Origin: Paenibacillus sp. HWE-109
GTDB taxonomy: Bacteria; Bacillota; Bacilli; Paenibacillales; NBRC-103111
Assembly: GCF_022163125.1 (NCBI RefSeq)
Contig: NZ_CP091881.1
Span: 3,844,001-3,908,000 of the forward strand
DNA: 64,000 bases
Reading direction: 5' to 3'
The notes beneath the pieces are model-generated. The model searched no databases and was not told the origin of the DNA. It saw nothing but the letters and a program-made list of their open reading frames with translations. Shown here in pieces: positions 31,877-39,994 of the stretch. Numbering within the stretch: position 1 is the stretch's first letter; the number at the start of each line of letters is the position of its first letter. The translations under genes were made by a program, and so were the position numbers.

Positions 31877-33616
31877 CTACTTCACTTGCCAACCATCAGA
31901 ATCCTGCTGCAAATTCCATAGATTCGCATAAATACCATTCTGCGAGATTAGCTCGCTATGCGTGCCTCTTTGAACAAGCTGACCTTGATCCAGCACTAGA
32001 ATGCTGTCTGCGTTTTGAATGGTTTTTAGGCGGTGGGCGATGATAATCAGAGTTTTATTCGCAACCAACTCATTAATGGCCTGCTGCACAGCGGATTCGT
32101 TCTCGGGATCGAGCGAGGCCGTCGCTTCGTCAAGCAGCACGATCGGGGCATCTTTCAATAATGCGCGCGCAATGGAAAGTCGCTGCTTCTCCCCGCCTGA
32201 TAGCGTGGAGCCACCTTCTCCCACCGGCGTGTCATAACCTTGTGGCAATTGGGAGATGAATTCGTGGCAGCACGTACGCTTGGCTGCTTCTTCTACCTCT
32301 TCCTGAGTAGCTTCCATATTCCCGATTCGGATGTTATTGCCGATGGTATCCTGGAACAGATACACATCTTGGAATACCATCGAAATATGCTTGAAAAGTT
32401 TCTCTGGATCGGCATCACGGAGCGATTGCCCGCCAATGCTGATCGACCCCTGATCTACATCCCAGAAGCGGGCAATGAGGCGGGTTACGGTACTCTTCCC
32501 GCTGCCAGAAGGCCCCACCAAGGCTGTGATCGTTCGGGGCTCAATGGTGAAAGACATGTCTTTCAACACAGGCGAATGAGCATCATAACCAAAGGTTACC
32601 CGATCGAAAACAATCGAGCCATACGGCTTTATGCTGTAAGTCCCCTGCATCGGCTGTTCCCTGTGCACATCCATAATTCGCTGCGCACTATAAGCGGAAT
32701 AGCGCATTTCGCCATAGCTCATCAGCACCAGGGTCAATGGCTCAAAAATTCGGCTCCCCACCAACAAAAATAGGAGAAAGACGGGAAGTGTAAGTGTTCC
32801 GCTTGCCAATAGATAACTGCCGACAACAATCATAATTGTCATCCCGGACCGAGTCAGCAGCATGGCTCCCATAATCACGGGTCCCATGATACCTTCCAGG
32901 CGAATAGATGCACGCATCAAGCGATCAAAGGACAAACGCAATCGTTCGAATCTTTTCCCGCCCAGATTATGTGCTTTAATTTCACGAATGCCAGTTAAAT
33001 ATTCTTGCATCCGACTTGCTGCTTCATTCTTGGCTTGAACATGATTCCTGCTGAGCTGTGCCTGAAGCGTGTCTGTCAGCCATAATAGCAGCACGCCCAA
33101 CGGTATAGCCATAAACATGGCCAGTGACATTCGCCAATCGAGGAATACCAAGCCAACTAACGCTAAGATTGGCAGCATAATGGCCGTGATAAGTTGCGGC
33201 ACATTATGAGAAATCGTATGCTCCACTTGCGCGTAATCGCCTAACAATAAATTCGTTAAATCACCGGGATCACGTTTGCCAAAGTAGCCTAGGGATAAAT
33301 GACGCAGATACTCGGCCAATTTAAGCCTTCCCTCGGCAGCTAAGGTATAAGCTGCGCGATACGACTTATCGTACAGCAGCGCAAATGTAGCATACGATAC
33401 CAATAGCCAGACGAACAAAATAATACAGTCCATCCAAAGCCTGCTGACATTTAAAGCTTTATTGGGATCAGCAATGAAAATGTAGTATGTGTTGAAAAGA
33501 TCAACTAACAGCGCCGCTGGAATCACTTTAACGATCCCATCCAATATTGCGGCCAAGGCAGAAGGCCACAAACTTCGAATATTCCCTCCCGAAATGTTAG
33601 TAAAGTAACGATTCAT
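31877..33616 (-). CDS. Exporter-fold ABC half-transporter, second subunit (siderophore locus)
   Basis: A 579-residue fused protein: six membrane helices in residues 1-310, then an ATPase domain. Walker A is ALVGPSGSGKSTVTRLIARF, the signature is LSGGEKQRLSIARALLKDAP, Walker B runs IVLLDEATASLD, and the H-loop is IIAHRL. The gene overlaps the preceding half-transporter gene by 20 bp, so a heterodimer is likely. With a siderophore-binding lipoprotein, a Fur box and a PchR/YbtA-like regulator, the pair resembles YbtPQ/IrtAB, exporter-fold proteins that import ferric siderophores. Export of a siderophore is the alternative. Confidence 0.85.
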   Translation of the reverse strand: MNRYFTNISGGNIRSLWPSALAAILDGIVKVIPAALLVDLFNTYYIFIADPNKALNVSRLWMDCIILFVWLLVSYATFALLYDKSYRAAYTLAAEGRLKLAEYLRHLSLGYFGKRDPGDLTNLLLGDYAQVEHTISHNVPQLITAIMLPILALVGLVFLDWRMSLAMFMAIPLGVLLLWLTDTLQAQLSRNHVQAKNEAASRMQEYLTGIREIKAHNLGGKRFERLRLSFDRLMRASIRLEGIMGPVIMGAMLLTRSGMTIMIVVGSYLLASGTLTLPVFLLFLLVGSRIFEPLTLVLMSYGEMRYSAYSAQRIMDVHREQPMQGTYSIKPYGSIVFDRVTFGYDAHSPVLKDMSFTIEPRTITALVGPSGSGKSTVTRLIARFWDVDQGSISIGGQSLRDADPEKLFKHISMVFQDVYLFQDTIGNNIRIGNMEATQEEVEEAAKRTCCHEFISQLPQGYDTPVGEGGSTLSGGEKQRLSIARALLKDAPIVLLDEATASLDPENESAVQQAINELVANKTLIIIAHRLKTIQNADSILVLDQGQLVQRGTHSELISQNGIYANLWNLQQDSDGWQVK

Positions 33617-35447
33617 GGCTTGAGCCCTCCTTCTTGCGATCCGTCAGCGTAGATTCTTTCACGCCCAACTTCCATGAAGCCGAGCTGATATGGGCTTGCC
33701 ACATCTGTTCATATAATCCGCTCAAGGCCCGTAGTTCGTCATGTGTTCCCCGCTCTACGATTTCTCCTTTTTTCACGACCAGTATCTGCTCGGCAGCACG
33801 AATCGTGGACAAACGGTGCGCGATCATTATAACCGTTTTCCCTTTGACAAGTTCAACCAGAGCACGCTGGATCTTCTTTTCATTTTCTGCATCTGCATAG
33901 GCTGTCGCTTCATCCAGCACCAGAATGGGGGCATTCTTCAGCAAGGCCCGCGCAATAGCAATTCGCTGCGCCTCGCCACCAGATAAGTAGGTGCCGCCTT
34001 CCCCGATCTTGGTGGCGTAACCTTGAGCAAGCTTCGTAATAAATTCATGACAGCAGGCCGTCTTGGCAGCCGCAATCACTTCTTCTTCGGATGCATCCGT
34101 ATTGCCCATTCGAATATTCGCTTCGATCGTATCATAGAACAGATGCACGTCCTGGAAAACAAAGGAAACCTTATCCATCAACATTTCCGTACCCATATCG
34201 CGAAGAGATACGCCGCCTATTGCGATTTCTCCCTCCTGAACGTCCCAGAAGCGCAGCAATAGACTGGCAATTGTTGATTTGCCCCCGCCCGAAGGACCAA
34301 CTAAGGCCGTCATTTCGCCGGCTTTTGCCATAAAATGAACATCCTTCAAGATCGGTTTGAAATTCTTGCTGGTTGTGCGTTCATAGGCGAAGGAGACATT
34401 CTTGAAAGTGATATCATACGCAGTTGGGATCTGTGGTGAAGCCGGCTCCATTACGATAGATTCCGCGAAAACCGCTTCGATCCGCTTGTTGTTCTCCACC
34501 ACTTCTCTCATTCCGCTGCCCACAAACATTAATTTCAACAAGGGTACTGATAAGCTGGGGGTAAGAATAATGAAGAGCAGAAAAGTAATAGCGAACGATT
34601 GGCTGCCAGCATTGCCGCTTGAGAGTAGAATGCCAACAGGGACGACGAAAGTGAATAACGAACTGACAATCACATAAAATAGACCATACGGTATCTTATA
34701 TAAATCCGTTATTCGCAACGAAATGTTTCGATACTCGACAACCGCTTGCTTGAACGTTAGAAAGGAATCTGCTTTGATCCCGAATATTTTCACCACAGGC
34801 ATGCCCCGAATATATTCCACGCCTGTCGCATTCATGTTTTCTACAGCATGCTGAAACTCGCGGTAAGCTTGCTGACCGCTCGCGCTGCCGAATAACTTGC
34901 TTTGCAGCCAGAAGCCAATGCCGATGGGGACCAGCAGCACAAGCGCCAAACTCCAATTCATCCAGAACAAATAGCCAATCAACAGAATTGGAATCATAAC
35001 TGCGCTAACGATATCGGGCAATTGATGGGCAATAAATTTCTCGATTTTCTCAACGCTTACCTCGATAATCTTCTTCAATTCGCCTGTTGCTGTTGAGGTA
35101 TGAAAACCCATGGGCACCTTAGCAATATGCTCCGTAAGCCGCACTCTCAGCTCATAAAGAATACGGAAGGCTGCGATATGTGAACACATGCCCCCGATAT
35201 ACAGTGCGACCAAAGCGCCAATCAAAGCCACCAAGGCAAAGATACCCCAATACAGAATAAGTGCCTGATCAGCGCCCGCTGGATCTCCAGCATGCTGCAG
35301 AAGCTCTTGAACGATGATGTACACAGAGACAAAAGGAGCGATTTGCAGCAAACTGGAAATGACTGAAAACAAGCTTGCCACGATCAGCAGCCCTTTTTTC
35401 TCACTGGCAATTTGCAGTAAGCTCCTCATTTCAACTTTCGAATCCAT
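33597..35447 (-). CDS. Exporter-fold ABC half-transporter, first subunit (siderophore locus)
   Basis: A 616-residue membrane-ATPase fusion. The membrane part (about 15-330) includes FHTSTATGELKKIIEVSVEK, a typical exporter coupling region. The ATPase has Walker A ALVGPSGGGKSTIASLLLRF, signature LSGGEAQRIAIARALLKNAP, Walker B ILVLDEATAYAD and IMIAHRLSTI. It has no N-terminal siderophore-reductase domain like that of IrtA. It lies 21 bp after the lipoprotein gene and overlaps the next half-transporter. The C terminus has a 25-residue polar extension not shared with its partner. Confidence 0.85.
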   Translation of the reverse strand: MDSKVEMRSLLQIASEKKGLLIVASLFSVISSLLQIAPFVSVYIIVQELLQHAGDPAGADQALILYWGIFALVALIGALVALYIGGMCSHIAAFRILYELRVRLTEHIAKVPMGFHTSTATGELKKIIEVSVEKIEKFIAHQLPDIVSAVMIPILLIGYLFWMNWSLALVLLVPIGIGFWLQSKLFGSASGQQAYREFQHAVENMNATGVEYIRGMPVVKIFGIKADSFLTFKQAVVEYRNISLRITDLYKIPYGLFYVIVSSLFTFVVPVGILLSSGNAGSQSFAITFLLFIILTPSLSVPLLKLMFVGSGMREVVENNKRIEAVFAESIVMEPASPQIPTAYDITFKNVSFAYERTTSKNFKPILKDVHFMAKAGEMTALVGPSGGGKSTIASLLLRFWDVQEGEIAIGGVSLRDMGTEMLMDKVSFVFQDVHLFYDTIEANIRMGNTDASEEEVIAAAKTACCHEFITKLAQGYATKIGEGGTYLSGGEAQRIAIARALLKNAPILVLDEATAYADAENEKKIQRALVELVKGKTVIMIAHRLSTIRAAEQILVVKKGEIVERGTHDELRALSGLYEQMWQAHISSASWKLGVKESTLTDRKKEGSSHESLLY

Positions 35448-35468
35448 TTCTCATCCTCCCTGTTCGTC

Positions 35469-36413
35469 CTAGCTTTGTTTATGTTTATCCAGAATTAGCT
35501 GTCCAAGCTTATCCAATAGAACCATGCGACCCAACGCTGTATAAGAATAATTATAGTTATCAACATTCGTGATCTTGTAGATGTTCTTCTTCTGTACGGC
35601 CTTCATATTGGTCCATACCTGACTGTCACTCATTTTGTTCTCGCTGTTCTCCATCAGAATCAAATGGTCTGGGTTGATCGTAGATAATCCTTCCAGAGCG
35701 ATTTGAATGCCTCCCCAAGCTTCTGGTTCTGGAATTCCCGTCGCCTTCTTGATGCCCAGATCCATGTAAACAAGCTCAGCCGTTCCTGTGGAAGAATAGA
35801 CGACTAGATTTTTGGGATAAGTTTCAATGACGGCTAATGTCTCACCTTGAAGAATTGGTTCCAACTTCTTCTTCCATGCTGCGACCTTGCTTTCGTAGGT
35901 TTCTAACCACTTGTCTTTCTTTTCTACTTCTCCAAGAAGCTTGGCTAGGAAATCCAATCGGTTTCTCCACTCATAATAAGGGTACGGGACAATTACGGTA
36001 GGCGCGATTTTCGATAACTGATCGTACATTTCCTGATTGAACAAGCTGCCGAGAATAATTAAATCCGGTTCAACTGACATCACGGCCTCTACACTGATTG
36101 CTTCCCCATACCATCCGAGATTAACTGTATCCTTCCCCAAAAGATCCTTAATTGTAGGGGAAAATACCTTCCGGTCTCCATAATCCGCATTCGCTGAGGC
36201 AATGGGTTTAATCCCGAGCAGCAAAAGTTCCTCGGTTGATCCCGAAAGATCGGCGATACGCTTTGGATTTATCGGAACCGTGACCTTCTGCCCGTTCGGA
36301 TTAACAATTACCTGTTGTTTGGAAGGTTCCTTTCCTCCGTTTGTCTGTGTAATCCCGCATCCCGCCAACACCAGAATGCAACATACAATGGCCAATCTCA
36401 TTACGTTTCTCAT
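35469..36413 (-). CDS. Iron-siderophore-binding lipoprotein
   Basis: A 314-residue class III binding protein of the FhuD/FecB type. The signal RLAIVCCILVLAGCGITQ has lipobox LAGC. The N lobe contains VTVPINPKRIADLSGSTEEL, LLLGIKPIASAN and VEAVMSVEPDLIILGS, and a long helix joins the lobes (LGEVEKKDKWLETYESKVAA). It is the first gene after a near-perfect Fur box. Usually such proteins feed BtuC-type permeases; here only two exporter-fold half-transporters follow, which is unusual. Confidence 0.88.
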   Translation of the reverse strand: MRNVMRLAIVCCILVLAGCGITQTNGGKEPSKQQVIVNPNGQKVTVPINPKRIADLSGSTEELLLLGIKPIASANADYGDRKVFSPTIKDLLGKDTVNLGWYGEAISVEAVMSVEPDLIILGSLFNQEMYDQLSKIAPTVIVPYPYYEWRNRLDFLAKLLGEVEKKDKWLETYESKVAAWKKKLEPILQGETLAVIETYPKNLVVYSSTGTAELVYMDLGIKKATGIPEPEAWGGIQIALEGLSTINPDHLILMENSENKMSDSQVWTNMKAVQKKNIYKITNVDNYNYSYTALGRMVLLDKLGQLILDKHKQS

Positions 36414-36471
36414 TGACTTTCTCCTCCCTGTATCTCCTCTAGTTGTAACATTTTCTGATCCTCAACTCACA

Positions 36472-36490
36472 GATAATAATAATCATTATC
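36472..36490 (-). promoter_or_regulatory. Fur box controlling the siderophore operon
   Basis: GATAATAATAATCATTATC matches the 19-bp Fur consensus GATAATGATAATCATTATC at 18 positions. On the minus strand it overlaps a likely -10 (TATTAT) about 60 bp before the lipoprotein start, so iron-replete Fur should repress the operon. Confidence 0.9.
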
Positions 36491-36621
36491 AATGGAACTC
36501 AAAAAAAAGTTCATTCTCTATTCGTCATGATCAGTTGTCGCAATCTACTATCTCACAGATGTTCTGGAAGGAGATACCCCAATCGGGAGTTTTAAGACAC
36601 GAAAACGGATTGAATGCTTCA

Positions 36622-37623
36622 TTAGCGCTTCAGATGTCGGAAATAATCAGAAGGATTGACACCGAATTTCTTTTTGAAATGTTCCGAAAAATGGCCCGCT
36701 TTACCGAAACCGACGGCGTAAGCTGCCTCCGTAATCGTCATGTGGCTTTCTCTTAACAATCCAAAAGCTCTTTCCAGTCGTTGATCGATTACATAAGCAT
36801 AAACGGGCAGGCCAAATAACAGCTTAAACCCTTTCTTGAGCTTAAATTCGTTAAGGCAAACACGTTGGGCAAGCGCCGCCAGACTAGGAGGAGAAATCAA
36901 ATTGGCATCGACGATGTCTTTGGCACGTTGCAGGCTTGCTATATCTGTTCGGGATAATCCTGAGGTGGACGTGCTGCTAAGATTTTTCTCCATCAAAGAT
37001 TCGCTTAAATAAATAGCAACTAACTCCATAACTTTTCCTTCCAAATAAATACGTTTGATATCCCCGTGGTACTGACAATGCGTGATCTCATGAACAACCC
37101 GCTTCAGAGCGGGTGTCGATTGCGTGTTATAATACAGTCCGCAATTAGCCGCTAACACCGCAGACAGCTTGTGCAGGGGAAGATGCTGCAGCGCGCCATT
37201 CGACTCCGTATGATTGAATTTAATCGTCAATCCTTGAAACCGTCTGTCTCGCTCATACTGACAATTATTGCTTGCTTCATTATCCCCATATACCGATACC
37301 CCGCCAGATTCCAGCCCAAACTCCCCTGGCTGCCCAGCAACGCTCCAATGTATGCTCTCCCCTAGACAAAATCCAAGGTTTAAGCTGTTTCCCCCTTCCT
37401 TGCTGCTCATTTTCATATTGTCATGAAAGGAAACATCACAAATAACCAATTCCAAAAATGAATTGGGTTGCACTCGCTGCCAATATCCTTGCCCCATCTG
37501 TTCAGGCAGCTTGACAATTTGATCAAACCAAGAGGATTTATACATATGATTCAATTCCAGCGTTAGCGAACAATTGCTATCAATCTTATTGTCAATTTGA
37601 CACCATCTCTCACCATTCTCCAT
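36622..37623 (-). CDS. AraC-family siderophore-responsive regulator (PchR/YbtA-like)
   Basis: A 333-residue regulator. The N-terminal part (1-225) is the ligand-sensing region typical of PchR-like proteins. The C-terminal double helix-turn-helix contains LAQRVCLNEFKLKKGFKLLF followed by GLPVYAYV, and AAYAVGFGKAGHFSEHFKKK. The block NEFKLKKGFK is diagnostic of the subgroup that activates siderophore uptake when the ferric siderophore enters the cell. The ATG at 37623 follows AGAGGTG; a GTG three codons earlier overlaps that site. It lies upstream of the Fur-box operon in the same direction, with its own transcript likely. Confidence 0.87.
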   Translation of the reverse strand: MENGERWCQIDNKIDSNCSLTLELNHMYKSSWFDQIVKLPEQMGQGYWQRVQPNSFLELVICDVSFHDNMKMSSKEGGNSLNLGFCLGESIHWSVAGQPGEFGLESGGVSVYGDNEASNNCQYERDRRFQGLTIKFNHTESNGALQHLPLHKLSAVLAANCGLYYNTQSTPALKRVVHEITHCQYHGDIKRIYLEGKVMELVAIYLSESLMEKNLSSTSTSGLSRTDIASLQRAKDIVDANLISPPSLAALAQRVCLNEFKLKKGFKLLFGLPVYAYVIDQRLERAFGLLRESHMTITEAAYAVGFGKAGHFSEHFKKKFGVNPSDYFRHLKR

Positions 37624-37699
37624 CGTAAGCACCTCTATTAATTATTTACTGCATTGGTTCCATTACCCCAATTATAAGTAATATGGAATCAATGTACAT

Positions 37700-38010
37700 G
37701 GACATTTTCCACAGCAACAGATAATGAAAAACGGCTTCGCCGCCCTGAAAGATCAGCCTCTTCGTAGCGACAAAACCTGTTAAGGGAACTAGAGGGCGCT
37801 ATATAGGCAAATAGTAGGGATGCTAGGGTATTAGCGGAACTTCAGGGTCTTATTTCCACGAAAAACGCTGAAATTGCCTTGAAACAGCAAAATAGCGGAC
37901 TATAGTTCCCACACCCCCGCTATATGGATACTTTTGGCTAGAATAGCGGACTGTGGTTCCCTCCCTCTGTTCGCACAAGGCGGCCGGAGTCACTCCGTGC
38001 TCACTCCAAA
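37700..38010. repeat. Gene-free stretch with degenerate short repeats (TAGCGGACT/AGTTCCC type)
   Basis: The motifs AAAATAGCGGACTATAGTTC (37889-37908), GAATAGCGGACTGTGGTTCC (37941-37960) and TTAGCGGAACTTC (37831-37843) recur with GCTATAT and GGGAACTAG. No coding frame, promoter or known RNA was seen. It resembles the imperfect intergenic repeats common in Paenibacillus. Confidence 0.6.
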
Positions 38011-38017
38011 ACATATA

Positions 38018-38052
38018 AAAAAACCTCAATCATCATCACGGATGAATTGAGG
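38018..38052 (-). terminator. Terminator of the 73-residue gene
   Basis: CCTCAAT (38024-38030) pairs with ATTGAGG (38046-38052), with an extra inner CATC/GATG pairing. On the minus strand a TTTTTTTAT tail follows. Confidence 0.88.
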
Positions 38053-38073
38053 CTCTTTGGTAAATTGCCGTAC

Positions 38074-38295
38074 CTATACTTTCGGCTTCTGCCCAATTAC
38101 ACGAACAGGACGTTCCACCCAATTGTCACGATTCATCCGCTTCACTTGGTTAATCGGATTTTTAAGATCAATAACTTCAACAAACTTGCCTTCTTCTTTC
38201 AAGGTAGCTTCAAGCTTTTCTTTGTAGCTCGTTCCCGGCGCAGGTCCGCCGCCGCCATTGCGTTTTCCTTTGTTCCACACTCTGCCTTTACTCAT
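38074..38295 (-). CDS. Hypothetical 73-residue basic protein
   Basis: The protein starts MSKGRVWNKGKRNGGGGPAP, a Gly- and Lys-rich flexible segment, followed by a helix (KEKLEATLKEEG) and a Lys/Arg-rich tail ending QKPKV. GGAGTGGTGA precedes the ATG and a good terminator follows, so it is a single-gene unit. No signal peptide or membrane segment. A nucleic-acid- or spore-associated role would fit its charge, but no family is recognised. Confidence 0.7.
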   Translation of the reverse strand: MSKGRVWNKGKRNGGGGPAPGTSYKEKLEATLKEEGKFVEVIDLKNPINQVKRMNRDNWVERPVRVIGQKPKV

Positions 38296-38382
38296 TTCAC
38301 CACTCCATTTTTGTTTTAAGTGTAAAGGCAGGCGCGGAAAAACGCAAATATTTGCTGCAAATTGTGAACTCTCTACACAAGT

Positions 38383-39390
38383 TTATCCTTGCAGTTCGAA
38401 AGCTTTCGCCAGTAAGCGATAAGAATGAACACGTGCCGCCACGTCATGTATCGGCGAAACGACCATAATTTCATCCGCTTGGTACGCTTCATTCAATTTG
38501 AGAATTTCCGCCTTCACTTGCTCCGGCGTTCCGACAACCCGTTTGTGCTGACGGCCGCGGATCAGTTGCAGATCTGATTCCGTGTACGGATAGTTCATCG
38601 CCGTCTCTACAGAAGGGAAAGATGGCAGCAGCGCGCCGCGGCCCAGCGAGAGAAAGAATAGGTCCGTGCTCGTCGCCAAACGCTTGGCCTCTTCTTCCGT
38701 ATCTGCGCAAATAACCAGAATGGCCGCCAGAGAATGGGCTTGTGCATTCAAGATCGATGGCTTAAAGTGCTCCCGATAAATGCGCAAAGCTTGTTCGCAA
38801 TCTGCATTGCCGAAAAATTGCGCAAAACCAAAAGCAGCACCTTGATCCGCGGCAATTCGGGCACTGTCATACGAGGAACCTAGCAGCCAGATGTCTGGTG
38901 CTGTGTTGATGACAGGCGACGCATGAAGCCCGGCGAATCGGTGATTCCCCGGCAGCGCATCATGGAGATAGCCCGTCAAATCCGCCACCTGCTGCGGGTA
39001 CTGATCAACGCCTGTATACTTGCCCTCTTGCAGAGCGCGTGTAGAAATCGGCATCCCGCCTGGCGCACGCCCCAGACCTACATCGATTCGTCCAGGATGA
39101 AGAGCCTCCAACAAACGGAAATTTTCTGCAACTTTATAAGCACTGTAATGCGGCATCATAATACCGCCGGAGCCTAAGCGAATCCGCTTCGTTTTGGCCG
39201 CCAGATGAGCAATTAGCACTTCTGGACTGGAATGAGCCAGCGCTTGAGAGGCATGATGCTCGGATACCCAATAACGTGTATAACCAAGTTGATCTGCTTC
39301 TTGCGCCAGTTCTGTCGTTTCAACTAATGTTTCTGCGGCATTACGGCCTTCGCCTATTTGTGATTGGTCCAAAATCCCCAATTTCAACAT
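38383..39390 (-). CDS. LLM-class flavin monooxygenase (YvbT/CmoO-like)
   Basis: A 335-residue single-domain member of the bacterial luciferase superfamily. KLGILDQSQIGEG is the usual first strand, WVSEHHASQALAHSSPEVLI carries the EHH motif that positions flavin and substrate, and RIDVGLGRAPGGMP is the subgroup marker. It resembles the protein encoded at 52688, so the window has two paralogues. Such enzymes oxidise C-S or C-N bonds with FMNH2 and oxygen; YtmO (CmoO) in Bacillus subtilis works in sulfur salvage. It is monocistronic, next to the cystine-transport operon. Substrate not known. Confidence 0.85.
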   Translation of the reverse strand: MLKLGILDQSQIGEGRNAAETLVETTELAQEADQLGYTRYWVSEHHASQALAHSSPEVLIAHLAAKTKRIRLGSGGIMMPHYSAYKVAENFRLLEALHPGRIDVGLGRAPGGMPISTRALQEGKYTGVDQYPQQVADLTGYLHDALPGNHRFAGLHASPVINTAPDIWLLGSSYDSARIAADQGAAFGFAQFFGNADCEQALRIYREHFKPSILNAQAHSLAAILVICADTEEEAKRLATSTDLFFLSLGRGALLPSFPSVETAMNYPYTESDLQLIRGRQHKRVVGTPEQVKAEILKLNEAYQADEIMVVSPIHDVAARVHSYRLLAKAFELQG

Positions 39391-39434
39391 CTACATCACC
39401 TCTAAACTAACTGTAACACAAATAAGCACAGAAT

Positions 39435-39469
39435 AGCAAAAGCAGCCGTTCCCCTTGCTAACGACTGCT
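39435..39469 (-). terminator. Terminator of the Tcy-like operon
   Basis: AGCAGCCGTT (39441-39450) pairs with AACGACTGCT (39460-39469) with one mismatch, followed on the minus strand by TTTTGCTAT. It lies 11 bp after the GNAT stop. Confidence 0.75.
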
Positions 39470-39480
39470 CACTTCATCTT

Positions 39481-39978
39481 TTATTGGGCAAGACTAGCCT
39501 GCTTTAACAACTTTTTCTTCAAATAGATTAACGTATCCGAATCCCCAAGCGGCCTTTGGAAGAAGGCTTCATAACCCTTTCTTTGGTACATCGTAAGCAG
39601 CCACGGATGTTTCTGGGAAGTAGCAAGGACGACTCCGTCTGCGAGCAGTGTATCGCGCACAATCACTTCCTCCACATACGCGAGCAGCCGGTTGCCAATA
39701 CCTTGATTCTTGTAAGCTGGTGAAACTGCAAACCAATATAAGAAGGGCAGCTCAGTCAGTTCGGGCAAATTTTTTAAGGAAAGTGTAGCGGCAATAGCAC
39801 CATCAATCTCTAATACATAGCTGGTATTATTCAGCAAATTATCCCTAATGAGGTCAATATCCGCATTCGCAGCAAGAAACGTAATGCCCAGCTCGCGGAT
39901 AGACGCATACGCATGATGAATAACTTGAAATTGTTCTTCTGCATCGTCAATCGTTGCTAAACGATACACCTCGCTCAT
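39481..39978 (-). CDS. GNAT family N-acetyltransferase
   Basis: A 165-residue GNAT protein. The acetyl-CoA loop is seen in YWFAVSPAYKNQGIGNRLLA, where QGIGNR is the Q/R-x2-G-x-G/A motif, and the last strands read VVLATSQKHPWLLTMYQRKG YEAF. It is the last gene of the operon with the cystine-type transporter and the FAD oxidase (16 bp gap). In the Bacillus subtilis yxe and ytm sulfur operons acetyltransferases acetylate S-modified cysteines before monooxygenase attack, so the same job is plausible here. The substrate is inferred, not shown. Confidence 0.82.
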   Translation of the reverse strand: MSEVYRLATIDDAEEQFQVIHHAYASIRELGITFLAANADIDLIRDNLLNNTSYVLEIDGAIAATLSLKNLPELTELPFLYWFAVSPAYKNQGIGNRLLAYVEEVIVRDTLLADGVVLATSQKHPWLLTMYQRKGYEAFFQRPLGDSDTLIYLKKKLLKQASLAQ

Positions 39979-39994
39979 GTCATCACCTTCCTAT

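Larger units (their letters stand above)
31188..31879. repeat. Tandem duplication of about 346 bp (pfpI 3' end plus downstream region)
   Basis: Copy 1 starts at 31188 and copy 2 at 31534; both begin ACTTAGGCTTGTTTGTCGTT and the offset is 346 bp. They differ at few positions (for example a 2-bp deletion near the stop of copy 2). The end of copy 2 meets the 3' end of the ABC transporter gene at CTTCCGCTACTT; the junction shares the microhomology ACTT. Each copy carries the dyad CTCCCTCTA ... TAGAGGGAG, a palindromic repeat of the kind scattered in this genome. Confidence 0.92.
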
